From positions 36,200,901 through 36,264,900 of the forward strand of contig JAQMRL010000004.1 of assembly GCA_035578175.1 (NCBI GenBank): a stretch of 64,000 nt of DNA. The letters are read 5' to 3'. The position numbers and the translations under genes are program-made. The number at the start of each line of letters is the position of its first letter. Positions within the stretch are counted from its first letter, which is position 1. The notes under the pieces are model-generated. The model was not told the DNA's origin and searched no databases. It saw nothing but the letters and a program-made list of their open reading frames with translations. The DNA is from Catonia carolina (taxonomy: Eukaryota; Arthropoda; Insecta; Hemiptera; Achilidae). Of the stretch, positions 54,518-64,000 are shown one piece after another.

Positions 54518-55129
54518 ATGGTACACATGGAGGACTCACATATGGAACAAACGAAAACAGTTAAATCTTAAATACGAACAGCTGTATTTGATGCTTAATG
54601 GAAAATCCAAATTATCGGCACAAAACAAATTGTTACTTTATAAAACTGTACTTAAACCTGTGTGGACATATGGGATACAACTCTGGGGCACAGCAAGTCA
54701 CAGTAACATTGAAATAATTCAACGGTTTCAGTCAAAAATACTTCGAAACATCATGGACTCACCTTGGTACATACCCAACACTATATTGCACAGAGACACG
54801 AACACTCCCACGGTACACGACGCTATACAGAAATTTTGCACCAGTTACCAAACAAGACTTGAAAATCATCAGAATCCAGAAGCCATCAATCTCCTAGACA
54901 ACAGTGGAACACACAGAAGACTATGCAGACTACACCCTACAGATTTATTTTAATATGTGATTGTGTAATTTATTTTACATTCCTGGCAAGATCAATTCAA
55001 CAAAATGGGAATGTTATAGAGTAATACCAAGGGGTATTACTTACTCAAGATTTATACTTACAACACATCTACTCATTGTTCTATGAGAGCAGATCGTAGA
55101 TTTACAGTTATTCAAAAAAAAAAAAAAGA
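54518..55129 (+). pseudogene. Jockey-like LINE 3' end (J6) with poly-A
   Basis: The open stretch begins TWRTHIWNKRKQLNLKYEQL and continues in frame 54588-54953 with KTVLKPVWTYGIQLWGTASH, then SNIEIIQRFQSKILRN, PWYIPNTILHRDTNT and RRLCRLHPTDLF. This is the thumb-to-C-terminus region of Jockey-type RT proteins. A ~170-base 3' UTR ends in poly-A at 55116-55128. The best-preserved Jockey tail in the window. Confidence 0.9.
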
Positions 55130-55144
55130 TTATCTCAAAGCGTG

Positions 55145-56170
55145 TAGAATTTAATTTAAAAACACACCTGGCATTTGTTGACTACGTGAAAGCGTTTGAT
55201 AGGGTTAAGCGGTTAAGTAATAGCAAAAAGAGGTATTTCAGAACATCTTGTTTTTCGTCTTTAGTTTCTCGACTGGTTTGATGCAGTTCTCCAAGCTGTT
55301 TTGTCTTGTGCAAGTCGTTTCATATCTGTATATCTACCACACCCTACATGTATAGTAATTCGCTTTAAATATTCTAACCTTTACCTCCCTCTACAATTTA
55401 CTGTCTTAATATTACCCTGCATTATTGATAGAGTAATACCTGGATTTATTAAGATATGCCTACCCCTTCTTCTAGTCCAATGTTTCCATACTTACTTCTT
55501 CTTTCGTCCACTCGTCTAAGAACTTAGTTTGTCCGCCTACCTAGTCTTTATCATTTTCCTATAACACCACATTTCAAAAGATATCCTTTCCCTTTCTACA
55601 GCCCCTGTCACCCACGTTTAATTCCCGTATACATTCTAAACAATGTGCTTTGAGAAATTTTCGCTAATCTATTAATCAATGTTTGTAGTCAGTAAGTTTT
55701 TTCATTTCAAAGGCCCTTCTATCTTGATAAATCCTAATTTTCAGTATGTCTTATAAATTTTATTAAATCTCTACATTATGGGGTTCAATAAAGATTGTTG
55801 CCGGCAGTAAAATAAGCGATGATGTGCCCACCAATCAGGAATAAAGATAGGGTTACCCATTCTCACCTACACTTTACAACCTTTACATTGATGAGATATC
55901 TCGGCTATGAAAGTCAAAAAGTGTTTATGTTGGTATTTATTTAAATCCTATTGTTTGCATTAATAACTTGCTATTTGCTGATGACCACGGTTGTTACAGA
56001 AAATAGAGTGTGATCTGAAGAAGACTATGTTTTGTTTACAGTCCGTGAGTTCAATATGGAAATTTCTACAAGTATAAGAACTAACTAACTCGTATAATAA
56101 AAACAAAAGTAATGGTATTTTTTCGTCTCATCGTGATTTTAAGATGTCTCTTGCAAAAGATAATATAGTA
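55145..56170 (+). pseudogene. LINE RT fragment split by an L2-like insertion
   Basis: The left piece (55145-55249) reads RVEFNLKTHLAFVDYVKAFD, RT motif A with its Asp. The right piece (55753-56170) reads LINFIKSLHYGV, then after frameshifts QGIKIGLPILTYTLQPLH (degraded motif B), INNLLFADDHG (catalytic FADD) and KTKVMVFFRLI. TTTCAGAACATCTT (55236-55249) and TTTCAGTATGTCTT (55739-55752) are the likely diverged target duplication. Confidence 0.8.
55250..55738 (-). pseudogene. L2/CR1-like LINE 3' fragment nested in another LINE
   Basis: Starts (plus sense) TTTTTCGTCTTTAGTTTCTCGACTGG-type tail, the complement of the family hairpin and A tail. It then follows 17790-18240 block for block (GCAAGTCGTTTCATATCTG, TTATTGATAGAG, CACTCGTCTAAGAAC, CCTATAACACCACATTTC). 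It is 5' truncated and decayed. Confidence 0.87.
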
Positions 56171-56185
56171 AGGATATGAGTGTAA

Positions 56186-56295
56186 AATACTGGTAACAAA
56201 ATTTATGTTTAGATTTTGCAAAATGTGTCCAAAAATATATGACTCAGCTTATTTCAGAAATCGCATTCTCAAATTCAGCGCTACAAAAAATTTAA
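56186..56295. repeat. Short repeat shared with 51478-51640
   Basis: See 51478-51640. It lies about 150 bases from the J7 3' UTR. Confidence 0.6.
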
Positions 56296-56439
56296 TTATA
56301 TTTTAAATGATATTAAAATCGTAATTACCATGGCTAAAGAGTAGGTGGTACCAATACCGTTTCTGAGATACATAATCTAAACAAATTAAACTTAATTGGT
56401 AGTGGTTTGAAAATAAACTACTTAAAATTTTTCAGTTAA

Positions 56440-56980
56440 AGTATTTTTGACACTTTTTATTGAAAAATCAGTATCTGTTATTACAATATTGTAACAATTC
56501 CTAAATATGGCGCTAATGTTCTAAAACTTGAATTATTTACTGAAGCTTCCAGTTATCACTATAGTCCTACATTTGGCCAAGAAGATCCCTTGGTCAGAGG
56601 CGTTTTAAACGTCTGTGCTAAGTACCCGGTATTGCCCTAGTGTAAATTTGTACGAGAAAGTTGTCATGTAATTCAAATTTGTCGTGCATCATCTTGTATA
56701 GTTTTTTTGCGACGTCATTTCCGAATGAAATTTGTAAGTATTTGTGCAACATTAAGTTTGTGATGTAAAAGGGCCATTTCGTTATCGCTTGTAGAATCTT
56801 GTTTTGAATCGCTTGTACACGTTTCGTGAGTGAAGGTTTAGCAGTTCCCCAAAGTTGAACTCCATATGCCCAGATTGGTCTTAAAACTGTCTTGTAGATC
56901 GTTAATTTATGTGACATGTTTAATTTAGAACGTCTATCGAGTAAGCGTTTCAGTTGATAGAAGCGTGTTTTGAGTTTGTG

Positions 56981-57014
<34 letters not shown>

Positions 57015-57135
57015 CATGTTCATTCTATGTAAGTTTTCTGTGTAAGTCTAAGCCTAAATAGCGTGTTTGAGTAGTGTGAGGCAGCGAAATATTATTAATG
57101 TAAACAGTTGGGCAGTTTTGTCGTAAAAGTGTAAA
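56440..57135 (-). pseudogene. Jockey-like LINE 3' fragment (J7) with embedded CA repeat
   Basis: Frame 56618-56917 reads LTIYKTVLRPIWAYGVQLWG, then RVQAIQNKILQAITKWPFYI and VAKKLYKMMHDKF. Upstream on the minus strand are NFTLLRQNCPTVYINNISLP and, after frameshifts, ASIN*NAYSID. A (GT)n run at 56982-57012, read as alternating His-Thr, sits in the middle of the coding region. Confidence 0.88.
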
Positions 57136-57205
57136 GTTAAAAATTTAGTTGACTTAAATTAGTTTATCTTTTTCCTTTTATATCATTTACTAATGATTAA
57201 ACATA

Positions 57206-57599
57206 ATCGCCCATAGTAGGCAGGTGGAGGGTTGAATTATTTGCACACAATCTGTTAGTTCCAGGGCTACAAAAATTTCTGTGTTTCTTAACACATGGTC
57301 AGCCAATTATATGACTGAACTATTTAAAAACATAAGAGGTAGTGGTGTAAAAGACATTAGTCAAAGTTATCTTTTCTTTAAGTAATGAATTTCATTATAC
57401 AGCCAGACCCTGTGGTGAATGAAATGAAGGTGACATTTGCAGGGTGCAGAGTAGATGATTTTCGGAGGGCCTGTCATGCTGATAAGCATACTTTTCCATC
57501 AGTGGGGAAGGCAATTGTAAACCACCTCACTCCTCGTTTTACTTAGTAATACCTCTAGAGACTCAAACCAGTCTTTCAGCTGTTGACCTAATCAAAAAC
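57206..57599 (+). mobile_element. Element R copy R6, full length
   Basis: 394-bp plus-orientation copy starting ATCGCCCATAGTAGGCAGG. It ends TTTCAGCTGTTGACCTAATC plus an A/C tail, flanked by an 11-bp direct repeat GATTAAACATA at 57195-57205 and 57600-57610. Confidence 0.93.
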
Positions 57600-57635
57600 G
57601 ATTAAACATAGATAATATTTCTCATTATTTATTTT

Positions 57636-57672
57636 GGCAAGAGAAAGTCGTGTTAATGTTTTACACCAGATT
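57636..57672 (-). mobile_element. Element W terminal fragment (W4)
   Basis: GGCAAGAGAAAGTCGTGTTA then ATGTTTTACACCA is the reverse of the W start TGGTGTGAAACATTCACAC...CTTTCTCTTG. Only about 37 bases are recognisable. Confidence 0.6.
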
Positions 57673-58381
57673 TTTATATTTTCGTTACTTCTTCCATTAG
57701 AGCTTGCAGTGACGTTCATTGAAAATCGAAAAATTTATCTTTTGTACCTACTGAAATAAATGAAACCCACAATAGAAAATTTTACGAATTTTAAGAGAAA
57801 ATAATAAAATGAATATCCTGTCGTAAAAGGTGGTTTAATTGAAATAATTTTTGTTAGAACGTGTTTAATATAATAAAAACGAATTGATAACCTAAAAATA
57901 CAGAGAACTGCATTGAAGAAAAAATATGAAAATAGGTACTGAATAATTTCAGGAAAAAGTGCCGTAGGGCTTACACACATATTTAACAAAATACATTAGT
58001 AGAATGGATAGAGCGTAGCCTAATGTAGGTAAAAATAAATAACGATATTTAATACTTAATATAATTGCGACATTCAAAACTTCATTATTATTCCGCCCTA
58101 GGATCTAAACCCGTTTTTAATGCTCCCTCGACCAACGATGGTTGTACGGGCTATTGGAAAGGAACGGAAGAGGGGGTTATTTTTCCTTAGCTGAAAAACG
58201 TAAAAAGTAACGTCCTGTAAAAGGTCTGGCTACAGAAGCGGAATAAATTAAACCGGCAAAATTTCTCCTCCCTGTCAAAATCAAAAGCAATTAGTTCCCC
58301 GTTAAGGCAATGTGTTTCATGGTATGAAACTTGAATACTACCGTACAGACTCAAGAATGTACATTTATATTTTTCCAAGTT

Positions 58382-58449
<68 letters not shown>

Positions 58450-59244
58450 TTATTCTTTTTTTATTTTAAGTTGATGAAAAATTAATGGAATTTAAAATAT
58501 AAAAAATACTTTTTTTATGAATATAATCCCGATGGTTAATTATTCTTTTTTGTATCTTAAGTAGATGAAGAATTTTAACCTAAACTCAGTATTTTCTACT
58601 ACAATACACCTTACATTATCGTATTTAAATTTATTATTTAAATAAAAATTCCATTAACTTTTAAAATATCATATTAATTTTTATTTAAGATATTTTCTCA
58701 ATTACATATCTTTCTATATTACTTTATTTATTTTCTAGTATTAATTACTTTTAAGCTAATTTTTAATTAAGTCCATTACGATGTTAGAAAAATAAGATAT
58801 CCAATTGTTTGATTACTTGGTATGAGTCAAATTAAAATCTTTTATTTTATTTTAGTTTTGCACTTCACTTTTATTTATGTATTGATTCAAATACCTTCCT
58901 CGTAATATCGTTGTTTATTCTTTGCTAGTTTTATTCTTCTGTGCTTCATGATTCAATATACTGTAATTGTATTAATAATTATAAAGTATATTAATAAAAT
59001 AATATTTATATTAATAAATATTAATATATATAACTAATGTATGTTAATAATTAATTAATATAGGTATTTATTATATTTATTAATAATATTATTATTAATA
59101 AAATAATTAAAGTATATTAATAATTATAAATTATATAAAAATAATTATATTATATTAATAATCTGTAATAAAGGAAGGCATTGGTAATAAGAAATGTTTA
59201 TACGTTAGATCTTCATGTGGTTCTAATTTCATTTTATATAATTT
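57673..59244. other. Very AT-rich DNA with simple repeats
   Basis: Contains a TA run at about 58387-58444 and a long low-complexity ATTAATAATTATA stretch at about 58960-59165. No gene is supported, including the 84-codon minus frame at 57735-57989. Confidence 0.6.
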
Positions 59245-59609
59245 TGCTCATAACAAGCTGATGGAGTGTTAGATTATTTGCACTAGTTCTGTTTCTTATC
59301 ACATGGTCAAACAGTTATATGACTGAAGCATTCAAGAACAAAAGCGTTACAGCTGTAAAAGACACTAGTCAGAGTTATATTCTCTGAGAGTAATTAATTT
59401 CATTATACAGCCAGAACCTGTGGTGAATGCAGTGAAGGTGTCATTTGCAGGGTGGAAAGTAGATGCTTTTCGGAGGGCCGGGCATACTGGAACGCATACT
59501 TTTCCACTAAATGAGGAAGATATTGGTAAACCACCTCATTCTTCTTTTTACTAAATAAAGCCTCTAGAGGTTCAAATCAGTTTTCTGCTGATAGCCTAAG
59601 CAACAACAA
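59245..59609 (+). mobile_element. Element R copy R7
   Basis: Starts GCTCATAACAAGCTGATGG and lacks part of the 5' third. It ends CTGCTGATAGCCTAAGCAAC plus an AACAA tail. A target duplication is not clear. Confidence 0.85.
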
Positions 59610-59649
59610 ATTGTCTTGTCACGTTAATAAAAAATTTCATGAAATGCCT

Positions 59650-59745
59650 TTATTTCAGTCAGCGAGAGTCGTTTGAGTTATCTAAGATCGAGATGACAAG
59701 ATGATTTGTGTGTAATTTGAGTTCTCTTTGGTATTTTTTACTGAA
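59650..59745 (+). repeat. Repeat Y, first copy
   Basis: TTTCAGTCAGCGAGAGTCGT, GATGACAAGATGATTTGTGT and GAGTTCTCTTTGGTATT match 63172-63255, and partly 62865-62920, in the same orientation. Confidence 0.6.
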
Positions 59746-60169
59746 AGTGTTGATTTCAAGTTGAACTGTAGAATGTATCAATCTCTGAGTAGTATGTTGT
59801 GTGATTATGTACCAAAGTGATGGTGAAAATGTTCTAAGTTTAATACATATTTTGCTGTAATTAAGAAAAAATTTAGGAAGAAAATCATACCAACTTTTAC
59901 AGAAAAATAATAAAAATTTGTTTCAACGTTTTGACAAAAATTATAAACTTACAATTTTTTAAGAAAACTCCTGCTTTTACGATAACCACTTCTGTTTTGT
60001 TACAATTTCACACTTTATCTAGATAACTTACTCTTCTGATTTTTTCAAAATTATTAATAAGCATCGTTGATTATTATGGAAGATTGAGACAGGAAAAAAC
60101 AAAAATAAACATTATGTACAAGGTATAATTTATTTTCCCTACGTTTACTAGTAAACTAAAAGAAGAATA

Positions 60170-60885
60170 TGGTGTGAAAAACTCACACAACTTTCTCTTG
60201 CCAGTGCAAATAATGAACCATATAACTTAATATTAGTAATAAAACATTTAAAAAAAACTAACTTTAAAAAACCCTAATTTTAACAATGAGTGAAAGATGC
60301 AAAATGAAAATCAACCTTAGTTTGGCTAAATAACACGGAAAATCACTCTTTGACGCTAAAGTAGGCTCTGTAGAGAAAAATGCTTAGAATAAAAGTTTTA
60401 AATCTTTTAATTTCCTATAAATTTGATTATACACTTTTGTCGTAAAATGCATACTAAGGCCGTAATCTTAAAAATCCACTTTTTAGAGATTTTCATGAAA
60501 AAAAAACAAAAAGTCGCTAATTACCGTTAAACTAAGCGTGATACAAAAAAGTGTTTGAAATAAAAGTTGTAGGTTTTTAAATTGTCTACAACTTTTATGA
60601 TATACATTTGCGCTAAAATGAATATTAAGGCCGCAATCTTTTTTAATCTTAAAACCTTATCTTGTAGATAAAAAACATAGTAACTGAGGCAAATTTGAAA
60701 AAAAATTGTAGGAGCTGTTTTTGAGAAATCGTAAAAAAAATAAAAATTACACGATTAAACTATTACTTCAGGTTGACTGATTTTGAATAAAATGTTCGTG
60801 TCGGGCCCTCTAGTAGGTCCTAACTTAAATTTCAAGTTTCAAGTTCGTAGGATGTTCCGTACTTGAGATATTTTATTTACACGCG

Positions 60886-60916
<31 letters not shown>

Positions 60917-61046
60917 AAATCGCTAAAAACATGTTTTTCAGGTTCAGGGGGTCTTAAAACATGTAGATCCAGTGGAAACTCGATTTCGAAAAATCGACAT
61001 GAAACAATACTTTCCTTCCTGTATATTCATACAGGCAAGAGAAAGT
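60170..61046 (+). mobile_element. Element W copy W1, ~0.88 kb
   Basis: Inverted termini ACTTTCTCTTGCC (60190-60202) and GGCAAGAGAAAGT (61034-61046). A further TGGTGTGAAAAACTCACAC leader precedes the first. It is collinear with W2 throughout, including ACTTTTGTCGTAAAATGCAT, GCCGCAATCTT, GGTTGACTGATTTTGA-like and CGAAAAATCGACATGAAA blocks. A CG/CA microsatellite lies at 60880-60916. No long frame. Confidence 0.85.
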
Positions 61047-61812
61047 AAAAAACCACCGATTGATTAAACGAGCAAATTTATCCTCATGGATTGACTTGAG
61101 CTTATATTTTAGAATAAAATTTGAAATGGATTAAAATTGGAAATAAATATAAACTGAGTAAATAGTAATCTTAAATTTTTCAAGAAACAATTTCCCAAGA
61201 CTATACTATAAAATTTTTCAGATGCTTATCTCATGTGAAATGAAGAGTGTTTTATTTGCTTGGTTGGTACTATGGTAAAGGGTATGGAATGAAAGAATTG
61301 AGAGGGTGAGATATATATATTGAGAGTGACTGAGTGAGAAGGAAAGAGACCGAGGAGGGTGGTAGTTTAGCTAGACTGAAGAAGCTGGCGGATTTGACCC
61401 AATTCAACCTCAGTAGATGAACTACTAGGGAAAAAAGAGGATTCTATTCCGAAAAAGAGATAGAGTGTGGAAAGAGATCTTTACTTGAAAGTAACTGAAC
61501 AAGTTAAATCTATAGCATTGTCATGCAAGAACTCTGAGTATTATCGATGCATATTATAGCACTGTCACGCCCCAGAAAGTTGCTATAAATTTAATATGTA
61601 TTTGATTTCTTTAAATATCAAAGCATAGTTGCAGTAAAAATAATTATTTTTTATTATATTATTATGGTAAAAGGCGTGGTATTGAAAGATTACATTGAAC
61701 TTAAATTTTTTCCACATAATTTGTCAATTAATCTACGAACTTTCCTCATTGTATTCTTCTTTTCCCCCTAATTGTATTCAATACTACCCTCTTTTGACTA
61801 TCTTATTAAAAA
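61047..61812. other. No feature seen between the two W elements
   Basis: Includes a purine-rich patch (GAGGGTGAGATATATATATT to GGAGGGTGGTAG) near 61300-61365 without recognised identity. Confidence 0.5.
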
Positions 61813-62722
61813 TGGTGTGAAAAACTCACACAACTTTCTCTTGCCAATTCAAAAAATTAATAATATAACCTAACATTGGTAATAAAACATTCGAAATAAA
61901 CCAAAAAACTAACCTCAATAAACATAACCTAATTTTAATCATGGGTGAAAGACGTGAAATAAAAATTAACCTCGGTTTCGCTTAATAATACGGAAAATCA
62001 CCCTTTCTCGCTAAACTAGGCTCTGTAGAGAAAAATGCTTAAAATAAAAGTTGTAGATCTTTTAATTTTCTATAAATTTAATTATATACACTTTTGTCGT
62101 AAAATGCATACTAAGGCCGAAATCTTAAAAAATCAATTTTTCACACGTTTTTGTGAGAAAAAAAACATAAAATCCCTAATTACGGCTCAGCTAAGCGTTA
62201 TACAAAAAAATGTTTGAAATAAAAGTTTTAGGATTTTTAATTTTCTACAACTTTTATCATATACATTTTGCGCTAAAATACGTATTAAAGCCGCAATCTT
62301 AAAAAACCTTACGTGAAAACAGCCTCTCCAAGAATTTCAGTAGACATGGCGCCTACACTATCTTATAAAGCATAAACAAATGTAGTAAATGAGGCGATTT
62401 TTAAAAAAAATCGTAAGAGCCGTTTTTGAGAAAATCGTAAAAAAGTGAAAAATGACACGAATAAACTACTACTTCCGGTTGACCGATTTTGATGAAAATG
62501 TTTGTATTGGGTCCGGTAGTAGTATCTAACTTAAGTTTTAATTTTCAAGTTCGAACGATGTTCCGTTCTTGAGATATTTTACACACACACACCAATCGCT
62601 AAAAACAAGTGTTTTGAGTTCAGGGGTCTGAAAACGTATACTTCCGGTGAAAACTCGAATTCGAAAAATCGACATGAAAACAAAACTTTCCTTTCTACAT
62701 ATTCATATAGGCAAGAGAAAGT
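61813..62722 (+). mobile_element. Element W copy W2, ~0.91 kb
   Basis: Termini ACTTTCTCTTGCC (61833-61845) and GGCAAGAGAAAGT (62710-62722), preceded by TGGTGTGAAAAACTCACAC. It has a short ACACACACAC where W1 has its longer CA run. It differs from W1 by many substitutions and small indels, so both are old. Confidence 0.85.
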
Positions 62723-63171
62723 AAAAATAAATGAATCTCGTTTAACAAACAGAAGAACTACGAGGAACGATTATAAGTAACGAGAAAAATTAATATAAAA
62801 TAATAACGGTTCATTTTACGATGATGAAACTTTTTGAGGGTTAAATTGGCAAACTTGCGAACTTGATTTTGGGATGATTTGTACGTGATTCGAGTCTTCT
62901 TTAGTACTTGGTACTGAATTTTTTGTTAAATTATAGATAAGCCTAAACCTTTATGTAGTTTGTGTATTTAGTTGTAGAACTGTGTAATTGAAAATCGAAT
63001 AGTAAATTTAAATAACTTTTTTATATTGCAATTAAATCTACAATCCATTCTTAAGCAGAATAGATGAGTTTTCTTTGTTATAATGTCAAATAAAACCCTA
63101 CAATGGGGAACTTAGCTCGTTTAATTTTTGTGGTTTTTTGTCGTTATAAAATAAATCCATACTATGTCTTT
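62723..63171. other. AT-rich DNA with a partial repeat Y
   Basis: GGGATGATTTGTACGTGATTC then GAGTCTTCTTTAGTACTTGG at about 62873-62915 is part of repeat Y. Nothing else is seen. Confidence 0.5.
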
Positions 63172-63255
63172 CTTTCAGCCGGCGTCGTTTGAATTGTCTA
63201 AAAGTGAGATGGCCAGGTGATTATTGTGTATGACTCGAGTCTTCTTTGTTATTTC
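63172..63255 (+). repeat. Repeat Y, third copy
   Basis: TTTCAGCCGGCGTCGTTTGA, GAGATGGCCAGGTGATTATT and GAGTCTTCTTTGTTATTTCG, parallel to 59650-59745. Confidence 0.6.
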
Positions 63256-63272
63256 GTATCGTATGTAATTGC

Positions 63273-63638
63273 CCACAACAGACAACAGCCATGTGGAGTG
63301 TTAAATTATTTGCAATCGATCTGCTAGTTCCAGGACAATAAAAAATAGTGGTTTTTTATCACATAATCAGCCAATTATACGACTAAAGCATTTAAGAACA
63401 GAAAAGGTAGAGGTATAAAAGATACTAGTCAGAGTTATCTCCTATGAGAGTAGTGAATTTCATTATACAGCCAGAACCTGTGGTGAATGAAGTGAAAGTG
63501 TCATTTGCAGGGTGGAAAGCAAATGCTTTTCAGAGGGACTGGTATGTTGATAAGTATACTTTAACACTCAGTGAGGAAGACAATGGTAAACCACCTCACT
63601 CCTCGTTTTCATTAAAAGCCTCTGAAGGTTCAAATTGC
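63273..63638 (+). mobile_element. Element R copy R8, tail replaced by R9
   Basis: Starts GCCCACAACAGAC and runs to GAAGGTTCAAATTG, where the next R copy begins. The R frame is open here through 63444-63644 (MRVVNFIIQPEPVVNEVK, then VSFAGWKANAFQRD). Its own 3' hairpin and tail are not seen before R9 starts. Confidence 0.88.
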
Positions 63639-64000
63639 CCATAACGGGCAGGTGGAGTGTTTAATTAATTGCACTCGATCTGTTGGTTCCAAGGCTACAA
63701 AATATAGTTCTGTTTGTTATCACATAGTTAGCCAATTATATGACTGAACTATTTAAGAACTATTTAAGAGTTATCTCCTCTGAGAGTAATGAATTTTACT
63801 ATAGAGCCAAACCCTGTGGTTAATAAAATGAAGGTGTCATTTTTAGGGTAGAAAGTGGGTGCTTTTCGGAGGGCCTAGCATGCTGATATACATACTTTTC
63901 CACTCATTGAGGAAGGCAATAGTAAACCACCTCGCTCCTCGTTTTTACTTAGATAAACCTCTACAGGTTCAAACCAGCCTTTCGGCTGTTGACCTAAACA
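63639..64000 (+). mobile_element. Element R copy R9, runs to the window edge
   Basis: Starts CCCATAACGGGCAGGTGGAG, the cleanest 5' end in the window. It ends AGCCTTTCGGCTGTTGACCT then AAACA at the last base, with an intact 3' hairpin CAGCC-TTT-CGGCTG. It may be inserted in the tail of R8. Confidence 0.9.

Noticed and set aside
57735..57989. 84-codon minus frame rich in Phe/Tyr/Ile
   Set aside because: Composition follows the AT-rich DNA; no motif and no second copy.
1..64000. CRISPR arrays, bacterial promoters, operons or terminators
   Set aside because: No spaced identical short repeats and no bacterial gene organisation; the window is eukaryotic.

Overview
This window reads as an AT-rich, repeat-dense stretch of an animal nuclear genome, most likely an insect. 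The clues are the mix of non-LTR retrotransposon families (Jockey-like, I-like, RTE-like and L2/CR1-like), tRNA-derived SINEs, mariner and Tc1 remnants, and Gypsy-type solo LTRs. A hemipteran host is a guess, not a demonstration. I found no convincing host protein-coding gene, no tRNA or rRNA gene and no bacterial feature. Every reading frame I can identify belongs to a mobile element, and nearly all are broken.

Layout. 0-12 kb: LINE scraps, SINEs and three copies of a ~390-bp SINE-like repeat that I call element R; one copy carries both a small MITE and a Jockey fragment. 12-16.4 kb: an RTE-like LINE split by a non-autonomous LTR retrotransposon that still encodes Gag-like coiled-coil pieces. 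17-19 kb: a fold-back element and an L2-like LINE fragment. 21-26 kb: three SINEs, LINE tails, and satellite units alternating with a GC-richer repeat. 26.8-38.3 kb: three solo LTRs of one family (one largely replaced by a GAA-type microsatellite), and an old I-like LINE carrying a young RTE insertion with an intact 717-codon reverse transcriptase frame. 39-47.5 kb: LINE scraps, one R copy, and an RTE-style non-autonomous element. 48.5-57 kb: a ~145-bp satellite array, mariner and Tc1 scraps, and nested Jockey and L2-like pieces. 57-64 kb: four further R copies and two ~0.9-kb elements with inverted termini (element W).

Interaction between elements is the main biology here. I count at least eight cases of one element inside another, several dated by target-site duplications (TSDs). 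Element R has about nine copies, 11-bp TSDs at three of them, an AAC-type tail, and a 3' stem-loop resembling that of the L2-like LINE in the same window. That suggests, but does not prove, that R is mobilised by that LINE. Family names R, W, X, T, D, G and Y are mine and local to this report. All clade calls come from reading motifs by eye and were not tested by database search.
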